From contig JAXMDB010000003.1 of the NCBI GenBank assembly GCA_046348995.1, positions 1-64,000 of the forward strand: 64,000 nt of DNA, read 5' to 3'. The notes beneath the pieces are model-generated. The model had not been told where the DNA came from, searched no databases, and saw only the letters and a program-made list of their open reading frames with translations. The translations under genes and the position numbers were made by a program. This DNA is from JANNSX01 sp046348995 (GTDB lineage Bacteria > Pseudomonadota > Alphaproteobacteria > Rhizobiales > Hyphomicrobiaceae). This document shows positions 44,937 through 54,524 of this stretch, piece by piece (positions within the stretch are counted from its first letter, which is position 1; each line of letters starts with the position of its first letter).

Positions 44937-45635
44937 CTACAGCGGCGCGCCGACGACCAGCGTCCAGAAGGTCTTGAACTCGGTCTTGGGGTCCTGCACG
45001 AGGGCGATGCCCATGTGCTCGGCGTCGGCGAGCAGCAGGTTCTTGTTGTGGCCTTCGCTCGCTTCCCAGCCCTTGATCACCTCGGCGAGCGACGCTTGGC
45101 CCGTGCCGACGTTTTCGGCGGCGACGCGCGCCTTGTAGCCGGCGGCGGCGACGCGGTCCCACGGGCTCGAGCCGTTCGAGCCGTAGTGCGAGATGCGGTC
45201 GTGCTTGGCGAGATCCCGTGAGTGGGACTTCGCGGCGGCCGTCAGGAGCGGATCGAGCTTCAGCGACTTCAATCCCTTCTCGTGCCGGTAATCGTTGATG
45301 AGCTTCAGCGCCTCGCTCGGGTCGAGCCGGGCGGTCGAATAGTCGCGATCGTCGAGCGCCCCCTTCGGCGCGGTCGCCGCGCTGTCGACGGCGACGGTCT
45401 CCTCCGTCGAGGCCGTCTCGGTGTTGCGCTCCTTGCGCTCGCGGGCGCGGCGCTTGAGGGTATCTTGGGAGATGATGTCGCCCGTGGCGCCGGCGTCGGC
45501 GAGCGACATGCCGGAGATGCCGTCGACACCGTACTCGGTCTCGTCGGAAGCAAAGCCCGTCGGCATCGGCAGGCTGCCGATGCTGCATCCCGACATCGTC
45601 AGAGCGATGATCACTGCGAGGACTACGCGACGCAT
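44937..45635 (-). CDS. CAP-domain lipoprotein
   Basis: 232 residues. The lipobox LTMSGC ends the signal at residue 17, so it is a lipoprotein. A low-complexity linker (about 20-105) precedes a CAP/SCP domain (about 105-232) with LKLINDYRHEKGL, the HSRDLAKHDRISHYG metal-site histidines, AAENVGTGQ and EASEGHNKNLL. The fold is cysteine-rich-secretory-like. The start at 45635 has GGAGAG upstream. Function of bacterial CAP proteins is mostly unknown. Confidence 0.88.
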   Translation of the reverse strand: MRRVVLAVIIALTMSGCSIGSLPMPTGFASDETEYGVDGISGMSLADAGATGDIISQDTLKRRARERKERNTETASTEETVAVDSAATAPKGALDDRDYSTARLDPSEALKLINDYRHEKGLKSLKLDPLLTAAAKSHSRDLAKHDRISHYGSNGSSPWDRVAAAGYKARVAAENVGTGQASLAEVIKGWEASEGHNKNLLLADAEHMGIALVQDPKTEFKTFWTLVVGAPL

Positions 45636-46044
45636 GACACTCTCCGGATGAACTGGCGCGCACCAACACGGTACACGCAGCCCGAAGCCGTTTACTATTC
45701 CCCGCAAGGGTAAATTTGGCGTTTACGCCCGCCCGGCCCGGGGCGAAAAGCGCATCTTCCCTGTCCCCTACGCTAGGGACGATCCCTGTCGGAAAGTGGG
45801 AGCCAATGCGGCAAATGCGGGGCACGGCGTAGCCGTGGAAAAGTTGCATCGGCCACGCGGCGGTGACTTCGCGTCACAATGGGGAGCCTCGCGCCAGCCC
45901 GGAGCACGGTTGGGCCTTGCCACGGCCCGCCGATGCGGCAAGCTCGCAGCGTTCACACCTGATTCGTCGGTAGCCCAGTTGCCGGCCGGTAGGAGTTTGG
46001 CCGACCGGAGGGAGCCGGATTCCGTGAACGTCGGGGGGCTAGGC

Positions 46045-47085
46045 ATGACAGTAGGCGCCGAGCTTCGGCCATCGATTGCCGAGGTGGTGCTGCTCAGGTT
46101 GTTCGCGGCCGGTGACGCCGGCGCGACGCCTGTTGCCGTGTCCAAAGATCTCTACGCCCTCGTCGCGCACCGCATGTCGCACACCGAATGGCGGGCCGAG
46201 CTCGACGAGATCGTCGCCGAGGCGGTTGCCTCCGGCGATATCGAGGCCGACGGCCGGCGGTTGGTCCTCACGGAAGTGGGCAACATCGCCTGCGAGCGGT
46301 TCTACGGCGGACGGCTGCCCAAGGTCTCGGGCTGGGCCGATCTCAAGAACACCGTGCTCATCGCCAAGGCGCTCGGCGTCGAGAAGAAGCCACAGCGCCA
46401 GCTCAAGCGCTTGAACAGCGCCCCGGGGCTGCGGCTGTCGATCCTCGAGCGGACCTTTGCCTTGCGCTTCAAGGGCCAGCCAAGCCTCGCCAAGGCGCGC
46501 ACCGAGCTCGCACGCGAAGCGACGCGCCGGCGGCCGAGCCTCGGCAAGACCGGAATGGCCGACGGAAACTCCAAAGACGAAAGCGAGCGCGCGCTCGCGG
46601 CGGGCCTGCTCTCGCGCAGCCGGCCGGCCGAGACGGACGGCGAGCTCGTCAGCCTGCTCGCCGCCGAGCAGGTGGGCGCGATGCAGACCGATGTGTCGGC
46701 GCTGCGTCTGGCGCTCTTGCGCCGCTTCGTCGGCCAGGGCCGCAGCCGCGCCGTCAAGGCGCCCTCGGCCGAGGAGGTGCTTGCTCTCGACGTCGCGAGA
46801 TTCGCCGCCGAGATCCTGAAGATCGCCCGCTCCGAATCCCGCGGCGTCCCCGGCGCCCGTAAAGCCTACATCGCCGACGTCTGGAAGCGGCTCGCCCCCG
46901 CCGGCACGCCCTCCCCCGACGCCGAGGCGCGCTTCAAGACCATGCTGATCGAGGCCCATCGCATGGGGCTTCTATCGCTCACCAATGCCGATTTGCGTGA
47001 CAAGGCCAACATGAGCCACGTGCAAGCCTCCGCCGTCTCTTACCAAAACACGGTCTGGCACCTGATCAGAGTCGAGGACGTCTAA
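46045..47085 (+). CDS. Hypothetical partner protein of the ATPase-HerA fusion
   Basis: 346 residues. No known family recognised. The N-terminal 90 residues (EVVLLRLFAAGDAGATPVAVSKDLYALVAHRMSHTEWRAELDEIVAEAVASGDIEADGRRLVLTEVG) look like a winged-helix domain. A Lys/Arg-rich linker and further helices follow; the end (KTMLIEAHRMGLLSLTNADL) may be a second winged helix. The ATG at 46045 follows GGGGGG; an in-frame GTG at 46024 is an alternative. The stop (TAA at 47083-47085) overlaps the next start by one base, so the two proteins are made in register. Confidence 0.7.
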   Translation: MTVGAELRPSIAEVVLLRLFAAGDAGATPVAVSKDLYALVAHRMSHTEWRAELDEIVAEAVASGDIEADGRRLVLTEVGNIACERFYGGRLPKVSGWADLKNTVLIAKALGVEKKPQRQLKRLNSAPGLRLSILERTFALRFKGQPSLAKARTELAREATRRRPSLGKTGMADGNSKDESERALAAGLLSRSRPAETDGELVSLLAAEQVGAMQTDVSALRLALLRRFVGQGRSRAVKAPSAEEVLALDVARFAAEILKIARSESRGVPGARKAYIADVWKRLAPAGTPSPDAEARFKTMLIEAHRMGLLSLTNADLRDKANMSHVQASAVSYQNTVWHLIRVEDV

Positions 47086-50000
47086 TGCTGCCAGAGCCGC
47101 TGCAAGCCGTTGCCCATGAGCGCCTCCTCGGCGTGTTCGAGCATTCGATCACGTGGGAGGACGACGTCTGGAAGGCCGATCCGCTGGACGTGCCGGAAGT
47201 GCATGCGCAGGCCCGCAAGAAGTTCGAGGACCTGCTCGCCGCCGTGACGCAGGGCCGCTCGCCCGCGCACAACCGCATCCTGCTGTTTCACGGCCATTCC
47301 GGCGCCGGCAAGACTCACTTGATCCGCGCGCTCAGGAGCGGCGCACACACCGCCCATCGCGGCTATTTCGGCTATGCGCAGATGACGCCGGACGTCGGCA
47401 ACTACGCCGAGTATTTCCTGCGCCGCCTCATCAACTCGCTCGAAAAGCCCTATGACCCGCGCATGCCCGTAGAGACGGGATTGATGCGGCTGTCCAATCA
47501 TCTCGTCAGCCGCGCCGGCGTTCTGGCACCGGGCGCGCGTGAGCTCCTCAAAGAGTCGGCCGTCGAGGGGGACAAGCTCTCCCAACTCGTCGCGCGGCTC
47601 GCCGACGAGATCGTCGCGGCGCCGAAATTCGCCGGCCAGGATCTCGACATCAACATCGTGCGCGCGCTGCTCTACCTCCAGCGCAACGACCCGCGCATCG
47701 ACCAGCGCGTGCGCCAGTATCTCTACGGCCGCCCCGTCAACGACGTCGGCCGTCCTCTCGTCGGCGCGCTCGAGAACCTCGAAGGCCAGGATCGCCCGTT
47801 CGAGATCATCGAGTGTCTCGGCCGCCTCATGAAGGCGGTCGATGGCGCAGCGCTCGTCTTCTGCATCGACCAGGTCGAGGATCTGCGCTTCTTCGACAAT
47901 CCGGAAGAGCGCTTCCAGAAGGCGATCCGCGATCTCATCCAGATCGCCAACCGCGTCACCACCTCGATCGTCATCATCTCCTGCCTCGACGATTTCTACG
48001 CCGCGACCCGCGAGTACCTGCCGCAATCCTTCCTCGACCGCATCGAGAAAGCCGGCCCCGTTCTGCTCAGCGAGGTGCGCAATGAGGACGAGGCGCGCGA
48101 GATCGTGCTGAAACGCATGCAGGCCGCCTTCGACGAGCAAGGCCTGAGCGATCAGCTGCCGGCCTTCGTCGAGATGGTCGAGACGGGCTTCATGCGCGAG
48201 CTTGCAGGCCTCTCGACCCGCCGGCTGCTCGAGCATGCGCAGAAGCGCTGGCATCAGCTGCTCGGCGAGGATGTCGAGGTCGAGGCGCCGGTGATCGCCA
48301 AACCCATGGTGGCCGAGCCCGAGACGTTCGACGCAGCGTTCGCCATCAAGACGCAGTGGGATCGCCACATCCACGATTCGACGGTCGAGATTCCGTCAGA
48401 AGAGAACGAGCTTATCGACATCCTAACCTCGGCGCTCAGGATCGCCGCCGAGGAGCTGCGCGACGCGGTCGCGATCGACATCGCACCCGTCAACGGCATC
48501 GAGGAGGTTGCGGCCGCCGACCTGACCGTACGCCAGACCGGCACCGAGCCCTATGTCACGCGCATGTTCCTGTGCAACCGCTCCAACCAGGGCGGCGGCT
48601 TGAAGCGTCAGCTCGAGCGCGTGCTGTCGGCGTCGACCGGGCGCGCGCCGGTGCTGATCCGCGCGACCGACTTTCCGCCGAACGCGCACAAGAGCGCGAC
48701 GGCCCAGCTCGTGCGGCGCTTCACCAACAGCGGCGGCCGGCGCTCCGTCATCCCGACCTACGAGTGGGAGCGGATGCTCAACGTCATCGGCTTCTACGGC
48801 CGCCACCGCAACGAGCCGGGCTTCGAGGGCTGGCTGACGCAGGCGCAGCCCTTGTCGACGCTGCCGTCGCTGCGCGAGCTGCTGCGTTTGAAGACCTCGA
48901 TCGCGCCCGACAACGACGTCGACGAGATGGCGGACGAGGACGTGCCGGACGACGGTTGGCCGTCGAACGACAATGCCCCCGTTTCCCACGCCGCCGAGCT
49001 CGCCTACGCCACGGTCGATCCCGGCGATGATGGCGACGAGATCGTCATTCCGCTCGGACCGCCGCTGGAAGAGCTCACGCGCGAGATCGATCTCACGGCC
49101 CTGCAGGATTTGCCCGACCCGACGGCAACTCCGGCGATCGACATCGATGCCGAGGCCGACTGGAACAAGTTCTCGATCGGCGCGGGTCTCGATCAGGACC
49201 CGTCCGCGATCGTGCTGTCGAAGCAGATCCTGCGCCGCCACGCGGCCGTGCTCGGCGGCTCGGGCTCGGGCAAGACGACACTGGCCTTGACCGTCATCGA
49301 GCAATTGCTGCTGCGCGGCACGCCGGTCGTGCTGATCGATCGCAAGGGCGATCTCGCCTCCTACGCCAACCCGGACGTCTGGGCGCCGGTTCCGGGCGAG
49401 AGCGCCGAGCGCACCGCGATGCGCGAGCAGCTCGCCCAGAACACGGATGTCGCCGTCTATACGCCGGGCCGCACCTCGGGCCGGCCGATCAACATCACGC
49501 TGCTGCCGAACGGCATGAGCGAGCTGCCGAGCCACGAGCAGCAGCTGCTCGCCAACGTCTCGGCGGCGGCCATCGGCGAAATGCTGCACCTGAAGCACTC
49601 GGCGACGCATCAGCGCCAAAGCGGCATTCTCTCGGTGGCTCTCAAAGTGCTCGGCTCAAAGAGCCGCAGCGAGGTGCGCCTCTCCGATCTGATCCGCCTG
49701 CTCGAGGACGACGACGAGGAGCTCGTCGAGCTGACGAGCCGCATGGACCCGTCCGGCAAGTCGCGCCGCGACCTGATGGCCCAGCTCGACAGCTTGCGGC
49801 ATCGCAACGCCGCGCTGTTCGACGGTCATGGCGAGAGCCTCAGGATGGAAAGCCTGCTGGGCTTGGGCCAGTTCGCCAAGCCCAATCGCACGCGGCTGTC
49901 GATCGTCTACACGGGCTTCCTCGGCGACAACGAGAACGTGCTGTTCTGGGTCGCGCAGTTCCTTTCGGAAGCCTTGCGCTTCTGCCAGCGCAATCCGAGC

Positions 50001-50459
50001 GAGAAGCTGCAAGCCGTCATCATGTTCGACGAGGCCGATCTCTACATTCCGGCGCAGTCGAAGCCGGCGACGAAGGAGCCGCTCGAGAGCTTGCTCAAGC
50101 GCGCCCGCTCGGCGGGTGTCGGCCTGATGCTTGCGACGCAGAGCCCCGGCGATCTCGACTATCGCTCACGCGACCAGATCACCTCGTGGTTCATCGGCCG
50201 CGTGCGCGAGGATACCGCGTTGAAGAAGCTCCGCGCGGCGTTCGCGTCCGAGAGCGGTCTCGATCCGGCGCGCGTGCTGCCCAACCAGACCGTCGGCGAG
50301 TTCCACCTGATCCAGGAAGGCAACGTGCGCGCCATGCGCTCGAAGCGCTCCATGATCATCGCCAACCAGGTCCCCTTCGACCGCATCGAGAAGCTCGCCC
50401 GCGAGACGAAGCGGGTGGAGGCACAGCAGCTCAGGCTGGATTTGGGGGATCGGGGGTAG
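47085..50459 (+). CDS. Fused AAA-type ATPase and HerA-type helicase protein
   Basis: 1124 residues, no signal or membrane segment. N-terminal P-loop module: Walker A GHSGAGKT (70-77), Walker B-like ALVFCIDQVEDLRFF (256-270), then SCLDDFYAATREYLPQSF sensor-like segment. A middle region (about 400-690) with an acidic linker shows no known motif. The C-terminal HerA/DUF87 module has Walker A GGSGSGKT (724-731), VVLIDRKGDLASY, Walker B VIMFDEAD (978-985), RARSAGVGLMLATQS and TSWFIGRVRED. HerA-type ATPases move DNA and appear in DNA repair, pilus, and phage-defence systems. Confidence 0.8.
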   Translation: MLPEPLQAVAHERLLGVFEHSITWEDDVWKADPLDVPEVHAQARKKFEDLLAAVTQGRSPAHNRILLFHGHSGAGKTHLIRALRSGAHTAHRGYFGYAQMTPDVGNYAEYFLRRLINSLEKPYDPRMPVETGLMRLSNHLVSRAGVLAPGARELLKESAVEGDKLSQLVARLADEIVAAPKFAGQDLDINIVRALLYLQRNDPRIDQRVRQYLYGRPVNDVGRPLVGALENLEGQDRPFEIIECLGRLMKAVDGAALVFCIDQVEDLRFFDNPEERFQKAIRDLIQIANRVTTSIVIISCLDDFYAATREYLPQSFLDRIEKAGPVLLSEVRNEDEAREIVLKRMQAAFDEQGLSDQLPAFVEMVETGFMRELAGLSTRRLLEHAQKRWHQLLGEDVEVEAPVIAKPMVAEPETFDAAFAIKTQWDRHIHDSTVEIPSEENELIDILTSALRIAAEELRDAVAIDIAPVNGIEEVAAADLTVRQTGTEPYVTRMFLCNRSNQGGGLKRQLERVLSASTGRAPVLIRATDFPPNAHKSATAQLVRRFTNSGGRRSVIPTYEWERMLNVIGFYGRHRNEPGFEGWLTQAQPLSTLPSLRELLRLKTSIAPDNDVDEMADEDVPDDGWPSNDNAPVSHAAELAYATVDPGDDGDEIVIPLGPPLEELTREIDLTALQDLPDPTATPAIDIDAEADWNKFSIGAGLDQDPSAIVLSKQILRRHAAVLGGSGSGKTTLALTVIEQLLLRGTPVVLIDRKGDLASYANPDVWAPVPGESAERTAMREQLAQNTDVAVYTPGRTSGRPINITLLPNGMSELPSHEQQLLANVSAAAIGEMLHLKHSATHQRQSGILSVALKVLGSKSRSEVRLSDLIRLLEDDDEELVELTSRMDPSGKSRRDLMAQLDSLRHRNAALFDGHGESLRMESLLGLGQFAKPNRTRLSIVYTGFLGDNENVLFWVAQFLSEALRFCQRNPSEKLQAVIMFDEADLYIPAQSKPATKEPLESLLKRARSAGVGLMLATQSPGDLDYRSRDQITSWFIGRVREDTALKKLRAAFASESGLDPARVLPNQTVGEFHLIQEGNVRAMRSKRSMIIANQVPFDRIEKLARETKRVEAQQLRLDLGDRG

Positions 50460-51105
50460 GGTGCCGGAGGCAGTTGCCGAATTCGTAGGGGCGACCGGCA
50501 GGTCGCCCGTCTCCGCTGACCCCGGTACCGGCAGGGCGACCTGCCGGTCGCCCCAGTTTCCGCACCCGATCGCCCACCCGCACCTCGCCATCCTTCACCA
50601 CACGCGCGTAAACCCCGCGCATGTTGAGCTTGCGGCCTTCGCCCGTGTTGACGAAGACGCAGGCGTCGCGGCCGTACCAGGCGATGAAGCTTTTGCAGCC
50701 GGTCATGCGCTGGCTCGTCACCTCGAGCAGCGCGCCACCGACCGCGAGCCGCGTGCCGGCCGGCATATTCTCCTCGGATAGATCGAGATCGACGAACAGG
50801 TTGTTGCCCGAGAGCGGCCAATATTCCGGCTCGCCCGCGACGGCGCGGATGCTGCGCGTCGTCATGATGGCAATCTGCACGTCCGGGTGCGGCTTGCCAT
50901 CCTCGGTCGACATCCAGCACCCGGCGGCCCAGCTGTCGCCCTCGACGCCGCCGGCAAGGCTCAGGCGCGCCGACGCAAGCGTGCGCCGCTCGCCGGAGAC
51001 TGGCCGCACGACGATCATCTCTAGGACGCTCGACGCCTTCGGTGCGGCCCGGATATCGGGAACGTCCTGCTCGAGTTCGGTTCGACTGCGGTGGGGTGCG
51101 GTCAT
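50431..51105 (-). CDS. MOSC-domain protein with repeat-derived C-terminus
   Basis: 224 residues. Residues 30-180 are a MOSC domain, related to the C-terminal domain of molybdenum cofactor sulfurases: GVEGDSWAAG, IAIMTTRSI, SGNNLFVDLDLSEEN, and the conserved cysteine in RMTGCKSF. The last 40 residues (RPAGRPAGTGVSGDGRPAGRPY and beyond) are encoded by palindromic repeats at 50489-50553, so they are probably not part of the original protein. Its 3' end overlaps the HerA gene by 29 bases. Confidence 0.85.
   Translation of the reverse strand: MTAPHRSRTELEQDVPDIRAAPKASSVLEMIVVRPVSGERRTLASARLSLAGGVEGDSWAAGCWMSTEDGKPHPDVQIAIMTTRSIRAVAGEPEYWPLSGNNLFVDLDLSEENMPAGTRLAVGGALLEVTSQRMTGCKSFIAWYGRDACVFVNTGEGRKLNMRGVYARVVKDGEVRVGDRVRKLGRPAGRPAGTGVSGDGRPAGRPYEFGNCLRHPTPDPPNPA
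50489..50553. repeat. Two inverted GGTCGCC palindromes inside the MOSC gene
   Basis: GGGCGACC-GGCA-GGTCGCCC (50489-50508) and GGGCGACC-TGCC-GGTCGCCC (50534-50553) lie in inverted order, giving a large compound palindrome inside the 3' end of the MOSC gene. Same family as copies at 8947 and 44900. Confidence 0.75.
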
Positions 51106-51141
51106 GGCGGCGAAGTTAGAGCGTTCCTCTCACCCTCGCAA

Positions 51142-51603
51142 TCAAGAGGCGGACGCGAACCTCGGCGCCATCTTGAACCCGATCGCGAGCCGGTTCCAGC
51201 CGTTGATCGCGAGGATGGCTGCCGTCAGCCCCGCAATCTCGGCTTCGGAGAAGCTCGCCGCCACCGCCTCGTAGGCGGCATCGTGCGCCTCGTGGCGGGC
51301 GATCTCGGTCAACGCCTCGGTCCAGAGGATCGCTGCCTGCTCGCGCGGCGAAAAGCACCCGGCTTCCCGCCAGGCGCCGAGGACGTCGAGCCGCTCCTGC
51401 GTCTCGCCGAGCTTGCGGGCGTCGGCCGCGTGCATATGCAGGCAGAAGGCGCAGCCGTTAATCTGCGACGCCCTGAGCTTCACGAGCTCGATCAGCAACG
51501 GTTCGAGACCTGCGTCCTCGGCCGCCTTGCCGAGCGCCGTCAGCGATTGACGGAACACAGGCTGCAACTGGTAGAGCGTCTCCTTGGGCATGCGCTTGGA
51601 CAT
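51142..51603 (-). CDS. AhpD-like carboxymuconolactone decarboxylase family protein
   Basis: 153 residues. The conserved redox segment INGCAFCLHMH (CxxC with following His) and EL(L)VKLRASQ identify the AhpD family, alkylhydroperoxidase-type. The start at 51603 (MSKRMPK) is preferred over 51615 because the GGAGG of the upstream codons sits five bases before it. The enzyme likely has peroxidase activity. It faces the MFS gene. Confidence 0.88.
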   Translation of the reverse strand: MSKRMPKETLYQLQPVFRQSLTALGKAAEDAGLEPLLIELVKLRASQINGCAFCLHMHAADARKLGETQERLDVLGAWREAGCFSPREQAAILWTEALTEIARHEAHDAAYEAVAASFSEAEIAGLTAAILAINGWNRLAIGFKMAPRFASAS

Positions 51604-51759
51604 CTGAGCCTCCATCGCTGTCGATGCAGTATGCTGCCCTCACAACGCGCTGTCCCCTCCAATCGTGCCCCGCCTGATTGCAACGCAGCTGGGACAGCGT
51701 GGCGGTTGCTTTCGTGGGTATCCCACCCGCATAACCTCAGCGCACGTCGAGGGGACCCC

Positions 51760-52953
51760 ATGCGCCAGCCGAGTTTCGTGGAATCCGTCGCGCTGCTGGC
51801 GCTTCTGATCTCGCTCGTTGCGCTCTCCATCGACGCCATGCTGCCGGCGCTGCCGCAGATCGGGGCGGATCTCGGAGCGGCCCATCCTGGCGATACGCCG
51901 CTCGTCATCGTCGCGCTGTTCTTAGGACTCTCGGCCGGGCAGCTCGTGACGGGGCCTGCCTCCGACAGTCTCGGCCGCCGTCCGGTCCTCCTTTTGGGCC
52001 TCGCCTTCTATCTCGCTGGCGCCGCGATCTGCGCGCTGGCTGGCAGCTTCACGATGCTGCTCTTGGGTCGCGTCGTGCAGGGGTTCGGCGCCGCGGGGCC
52101 ACGCATCGTTGCGACCGCCATCGTCCGTGATCGCCTCTCGGGCGACGCCATGGCGCGCATGATGTCCTTCATCTTCACGGTTTTCATCCTCGTGCCGATC
52201 CTGGCGCCGATCGCCGGACAGGCGTTGTCGGACGCCGCCGGGTGGCGCGCGAACTTCGTCGGCTTCCTGGTGCTCGGCGTCATCGGCGGCGTGTGGTTCC
52301 TGATGCGGCAGCCGGAGACGCTGCCTCGCGAGCGGCGCATCCCTTTCAGCTTTGCGCGCATCTGGGCTGGCGTGCGCGAGACCTGCAGCAATCGAACCGT
52401 GCTCGGCTACATCGTCGCCGCGGGTCTCATCTATGGCGCACTGATCGGCTACCTCGGCACGGCGCAGCCGATGTTAGCCGTCCAGTATGCGCGCGGGTCT
52501 CAGTTTCCGTTCTATTTCGCGGCCGTGGCGCTCTCGATCGGCGTCGCGACGACGATCAACGCACGGCTCGTCATGCGGCTCGGCATGTACCGGCTGATGC
52601 GGAGCGCACTGATCTTCCTGTCGAGCTTATCCGTGGTGTCGGTCGCCGTCGCCATTGCCTTCGCCGGGCATCCGCCGCTGTGGCTGCTCATGATCTACCT
52701 GTTCGCGAGCTTTTTCGCCTACGGCATCCTGTTCGGCAATTTCAGCTCGGCCGCCATGGAGCCGCTCGGCCATATCGCGGGCTTGGCCTCCGCCGTGACG
52801 GCCTCGCTGACGACGTTCATCTCGCTCGGCATCGGCACCGTCATCGGCCGTGCCTACGACGGCACGGTGACGCCGCTCGTCGGATCGTTCGCGGGCTTGA
52901 GCGTGCTGGCCTTGGGGATCGTGCTCGCGATCGGCAGGCGGCGTAGGGCCTAA
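51760..52953 (+). CDS. Bcr/CflA-type MFS drug exporter
   Basis: 397 residues and twelve hydrophobic segments. Motif A-like GPASDSLGRRPVLLLGL follows helix 2, and VVQGFGAAGPRIVATAIVRD is the family's helix 4 region, as in bicyclomycin/chloramphenicol exporters of the DHA1 type. The ATG at 51760 has GAGGGG four to nine bases upstream. The preceding open frame (from 51091) is antisense to other genes and is discarded. Drug substrate unknown. Confidence 0.9.
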   Translation: MRQPSFVESVALLALLISLVALSIDAMLPALPQIGADLGAAHPGDTPLVIVALFLGLSAGQLVTGPASDSLGRRPVLLLGLAFYLAGAAICALAGSFTMLLLGRVVQGFGAAGPRIVATAIVRDRLSGDAMARMMSFIFTVFILVPILAPIAGQALSDAAGWRANFVGFLVLGVIGGVWFLMRQPETLPRERRIPFSFARIWAGVRETCSNRTVLGYIVAAGLIYGALIGYLGTAQPMLAVQYARGSQFPFYFAAVALSIGVATTINARLVMRLGMYRLMRSALIFLSSLSVVSVAVAIAFAGHPPLWLLMIYLFASFFAYGILFGNFSSAAMEPLGHIAGLASAVTASLTTFISLGIGTVIGRAYDGTVTPLVGSFAGLSVLALGIVLAIGRRRRA

Positions 52954-53049
52954 GCTCGCAGGCCAGAGCTGCGCGCACGGACTTGCACGACCGGCACCGG
53001 CGCTGTCAGCTGCTGTAAGCGATCCCAAACCCGATCGCAGGGAGGGCCC

Positions 53050-54438
53050 ATGCGAAGCTTCTGGCTCGAGCAGGCGCTGGCCGAGGAAGGCAATCCGCAG
53101 CCGTTACCGCCGCTCGACGGCGATCGCCGCGTCGACATCGCCATCGTCGGCGGAGGCTATACGGGCTTGTGGACGGCGCTCGAGCTCAAATCCCGCGATC
53201 CTTCGCTCGACATCGTCGTCGTCGAGAAGGACATCTGCGGTGCCGGCGGCAGCGGCGCCAACGCCGGCATGCTCGTCTCGATGTGGGTGAGCTTCGGCAT
53301 GCTCGAGCATCTGGCCGGCACCGAGGAGGCGCTGCGCACCTGCAAAGCCTCCGTCACGGCGATCGACGAGATCCGCGCCTTCGCCCACGCGCACCAGATC
53401 GATCTCGGATGGCTCGACGGCGGCTGTATCTGGGGCGCGACCTGCGAGGCCCAGTCGGGGCACTGGCATTCGGCTATCGACGGGCTGCAGAAATACGGCA
53501 TCGACCTCTACGACCCGCTCACAGGCGCCGACATCGAGCGTCTGACGGGCAGCCCGAATTTCGTGGCCGGCGTGCTCGATCGCTCGAACGCGATGATCCA
53601 GCCGGCACGGCTCGTGCGCGGCATGCGGCGGGTGGCGCTGGAGAAGGGCATCGTCGTCCATGAGGGCACGCGGATGACGCGGCTCGGCCGCGGCAAGCCA
53701 CCGTCCGTCGTGACCCCGACCGGAACGATCACCGCCCGCAAGATCATCCTCGGCACCTATGCCTGGTCGCTCGCAATTCCCGAACTCAGGCCCGGCGTCA
53801 TGGTGATGTGCACGGACGGACTCGTGACGGAGCCGGTGCCTCACTCCGCCGCCTCGCCTGACTTCGCGAGCGTGCCCGGCATGGTCGACAGCCGCGTGTT
53901 CATCTCGAGCTATCGCCTGACGACGGACCGGCGCATCGGCATCACGAAGTCTGGCGGCAAGCTGCCCTACGGCGCCGAGATCGATGCCGCCCGCCGCAAT
54001 GGGCCGCGACGCCCTCTCGCGGAGCTACGCGAGGTGCTCGGCATGTACCAGCCCAAGCTCGCGAACCTGCCGATCGCCGGCACCTGGGCCGGGCCGATCG
54101 ACCGCTCGAAGGATGGGCTGCCGCTGTTCGGCCGGCTGCCCGGACATCGCGACATTCTCTACGGCTACGGCTATTCGGGATCGGGCGTCGTGCCGTCCAA
54201 GCTCGGGGCCAAGATGCTCGCCTCGCTGGCACTCGACGCGAAGGACGAATGGGCGACGGCGGCGCTTGTGCGCCCGCCGCTCAGGGGATTCCCGCCCGAG
54301 CCCTTCCGCTACATCGGCGCCCACGCCGTCCGCGCCGCCATCGAGCGCAAGGATCGCCTGGACCACGAAGGCCGTGCGGCGGGTCCGATCACCCGCGCGC
54401 TCTATGCGCTCAAACCCGCGAGCTACAAACCGGCGTGA
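53050..54438 (+). CDS. FAD-dependent oxidoreductase (DAO family)
   Basis: 462 residues. The dinucleotide-binding motif VDIAIVGGGYTGLWTALEL is at about 28-46, with the second ribose residue in VVVEKDICGAGGSGANAGM. The C-terminal GTWAGPIDRSKDGLPLFGRLPGHRDILYGYGYSGSGVVPSKLGAK is characteristic of glycine-oxidase-like amine oxidases such as those for gamma-glutamylputrescine or sarcosine. Substrate cannot be read. The start at 53050 has GGAGGG upstream. Confidence 0.88.
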   Translation: MRSFWLEQALAEEGNPQPLPPLDGDRRVDIAIVGGGYTGLWTALELKSRDPSLDIVVVEKDICGAGGSGANAGMLVSMWVSFGMLEHLAGTEEALRTCKASVTAIDEIRAFAHAHQIDLGWLDGGCIWGATCEAQSGHWHSAIDGLQKYGIDLYDPLTGADIERLTGSPNFVAGVLDRSNAMIQPARLVRGMRRVALEKGIVVHEGTRMTRLGRGKPPSVVTPTGTITARKIILGTYAWSLAIPELRPGVMVMCTDGLVTEPVPHSAASPDFASVPGMVDSRVFISSYRLTTDRRIGITKSGGKLPYGAEIDAARRNGPRRPLAELREVLGMYQPKLANLPIAGTWAGPIDRSKDGLPLFGRLPGHRDILYGYGYSGSGVVPSKLGAKMLASLALDAKDEWATAALVRPPLRGFPPEPFRYIGAHAVRAAIERKDRLDHEGRAAGPITRALYALKPASYKPA

Positions 54439-54455
54439 GGCCCGCAAAAAGCAGT

Positions 54456-54488
54456 TCCGGCAGGGGTGGAGCTGAAACCCCTGCCGGA
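54456..54488. terminator. Hairpin between two convergent genes, probable degP terminator
   Basis: TCCGGCAGGGGT (54456-54467) pairs exactly with ACCCCTGCCGGA (54477-54488) around GGAGCTGAA, between the FAD oxidoreductase and the DegP gene. Read on the minus strand the stem is followed within a few bases by TTTTT (54446-54450), as for an intrinsic terminator of the protease gene. Confidence 0.7.
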
Positions 54489-54524
54489 GATCGTGCGCGC
54501 CGTGGTGCGGGCAAGCTGACGGCC

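Noticed and set aside
44106..45221. 371-codon frame overlapping the flippase and CAP genes
   Set aside because: Out-of-frame shadow, Arg-rich, with no motif.
51091..51759. 223-codon N-terminal extension of the MFS transporter
   Set aside because: It is antisense to the AhpD-like gene; family members begin at the ATG at 51760, which has a strong ribosome site.
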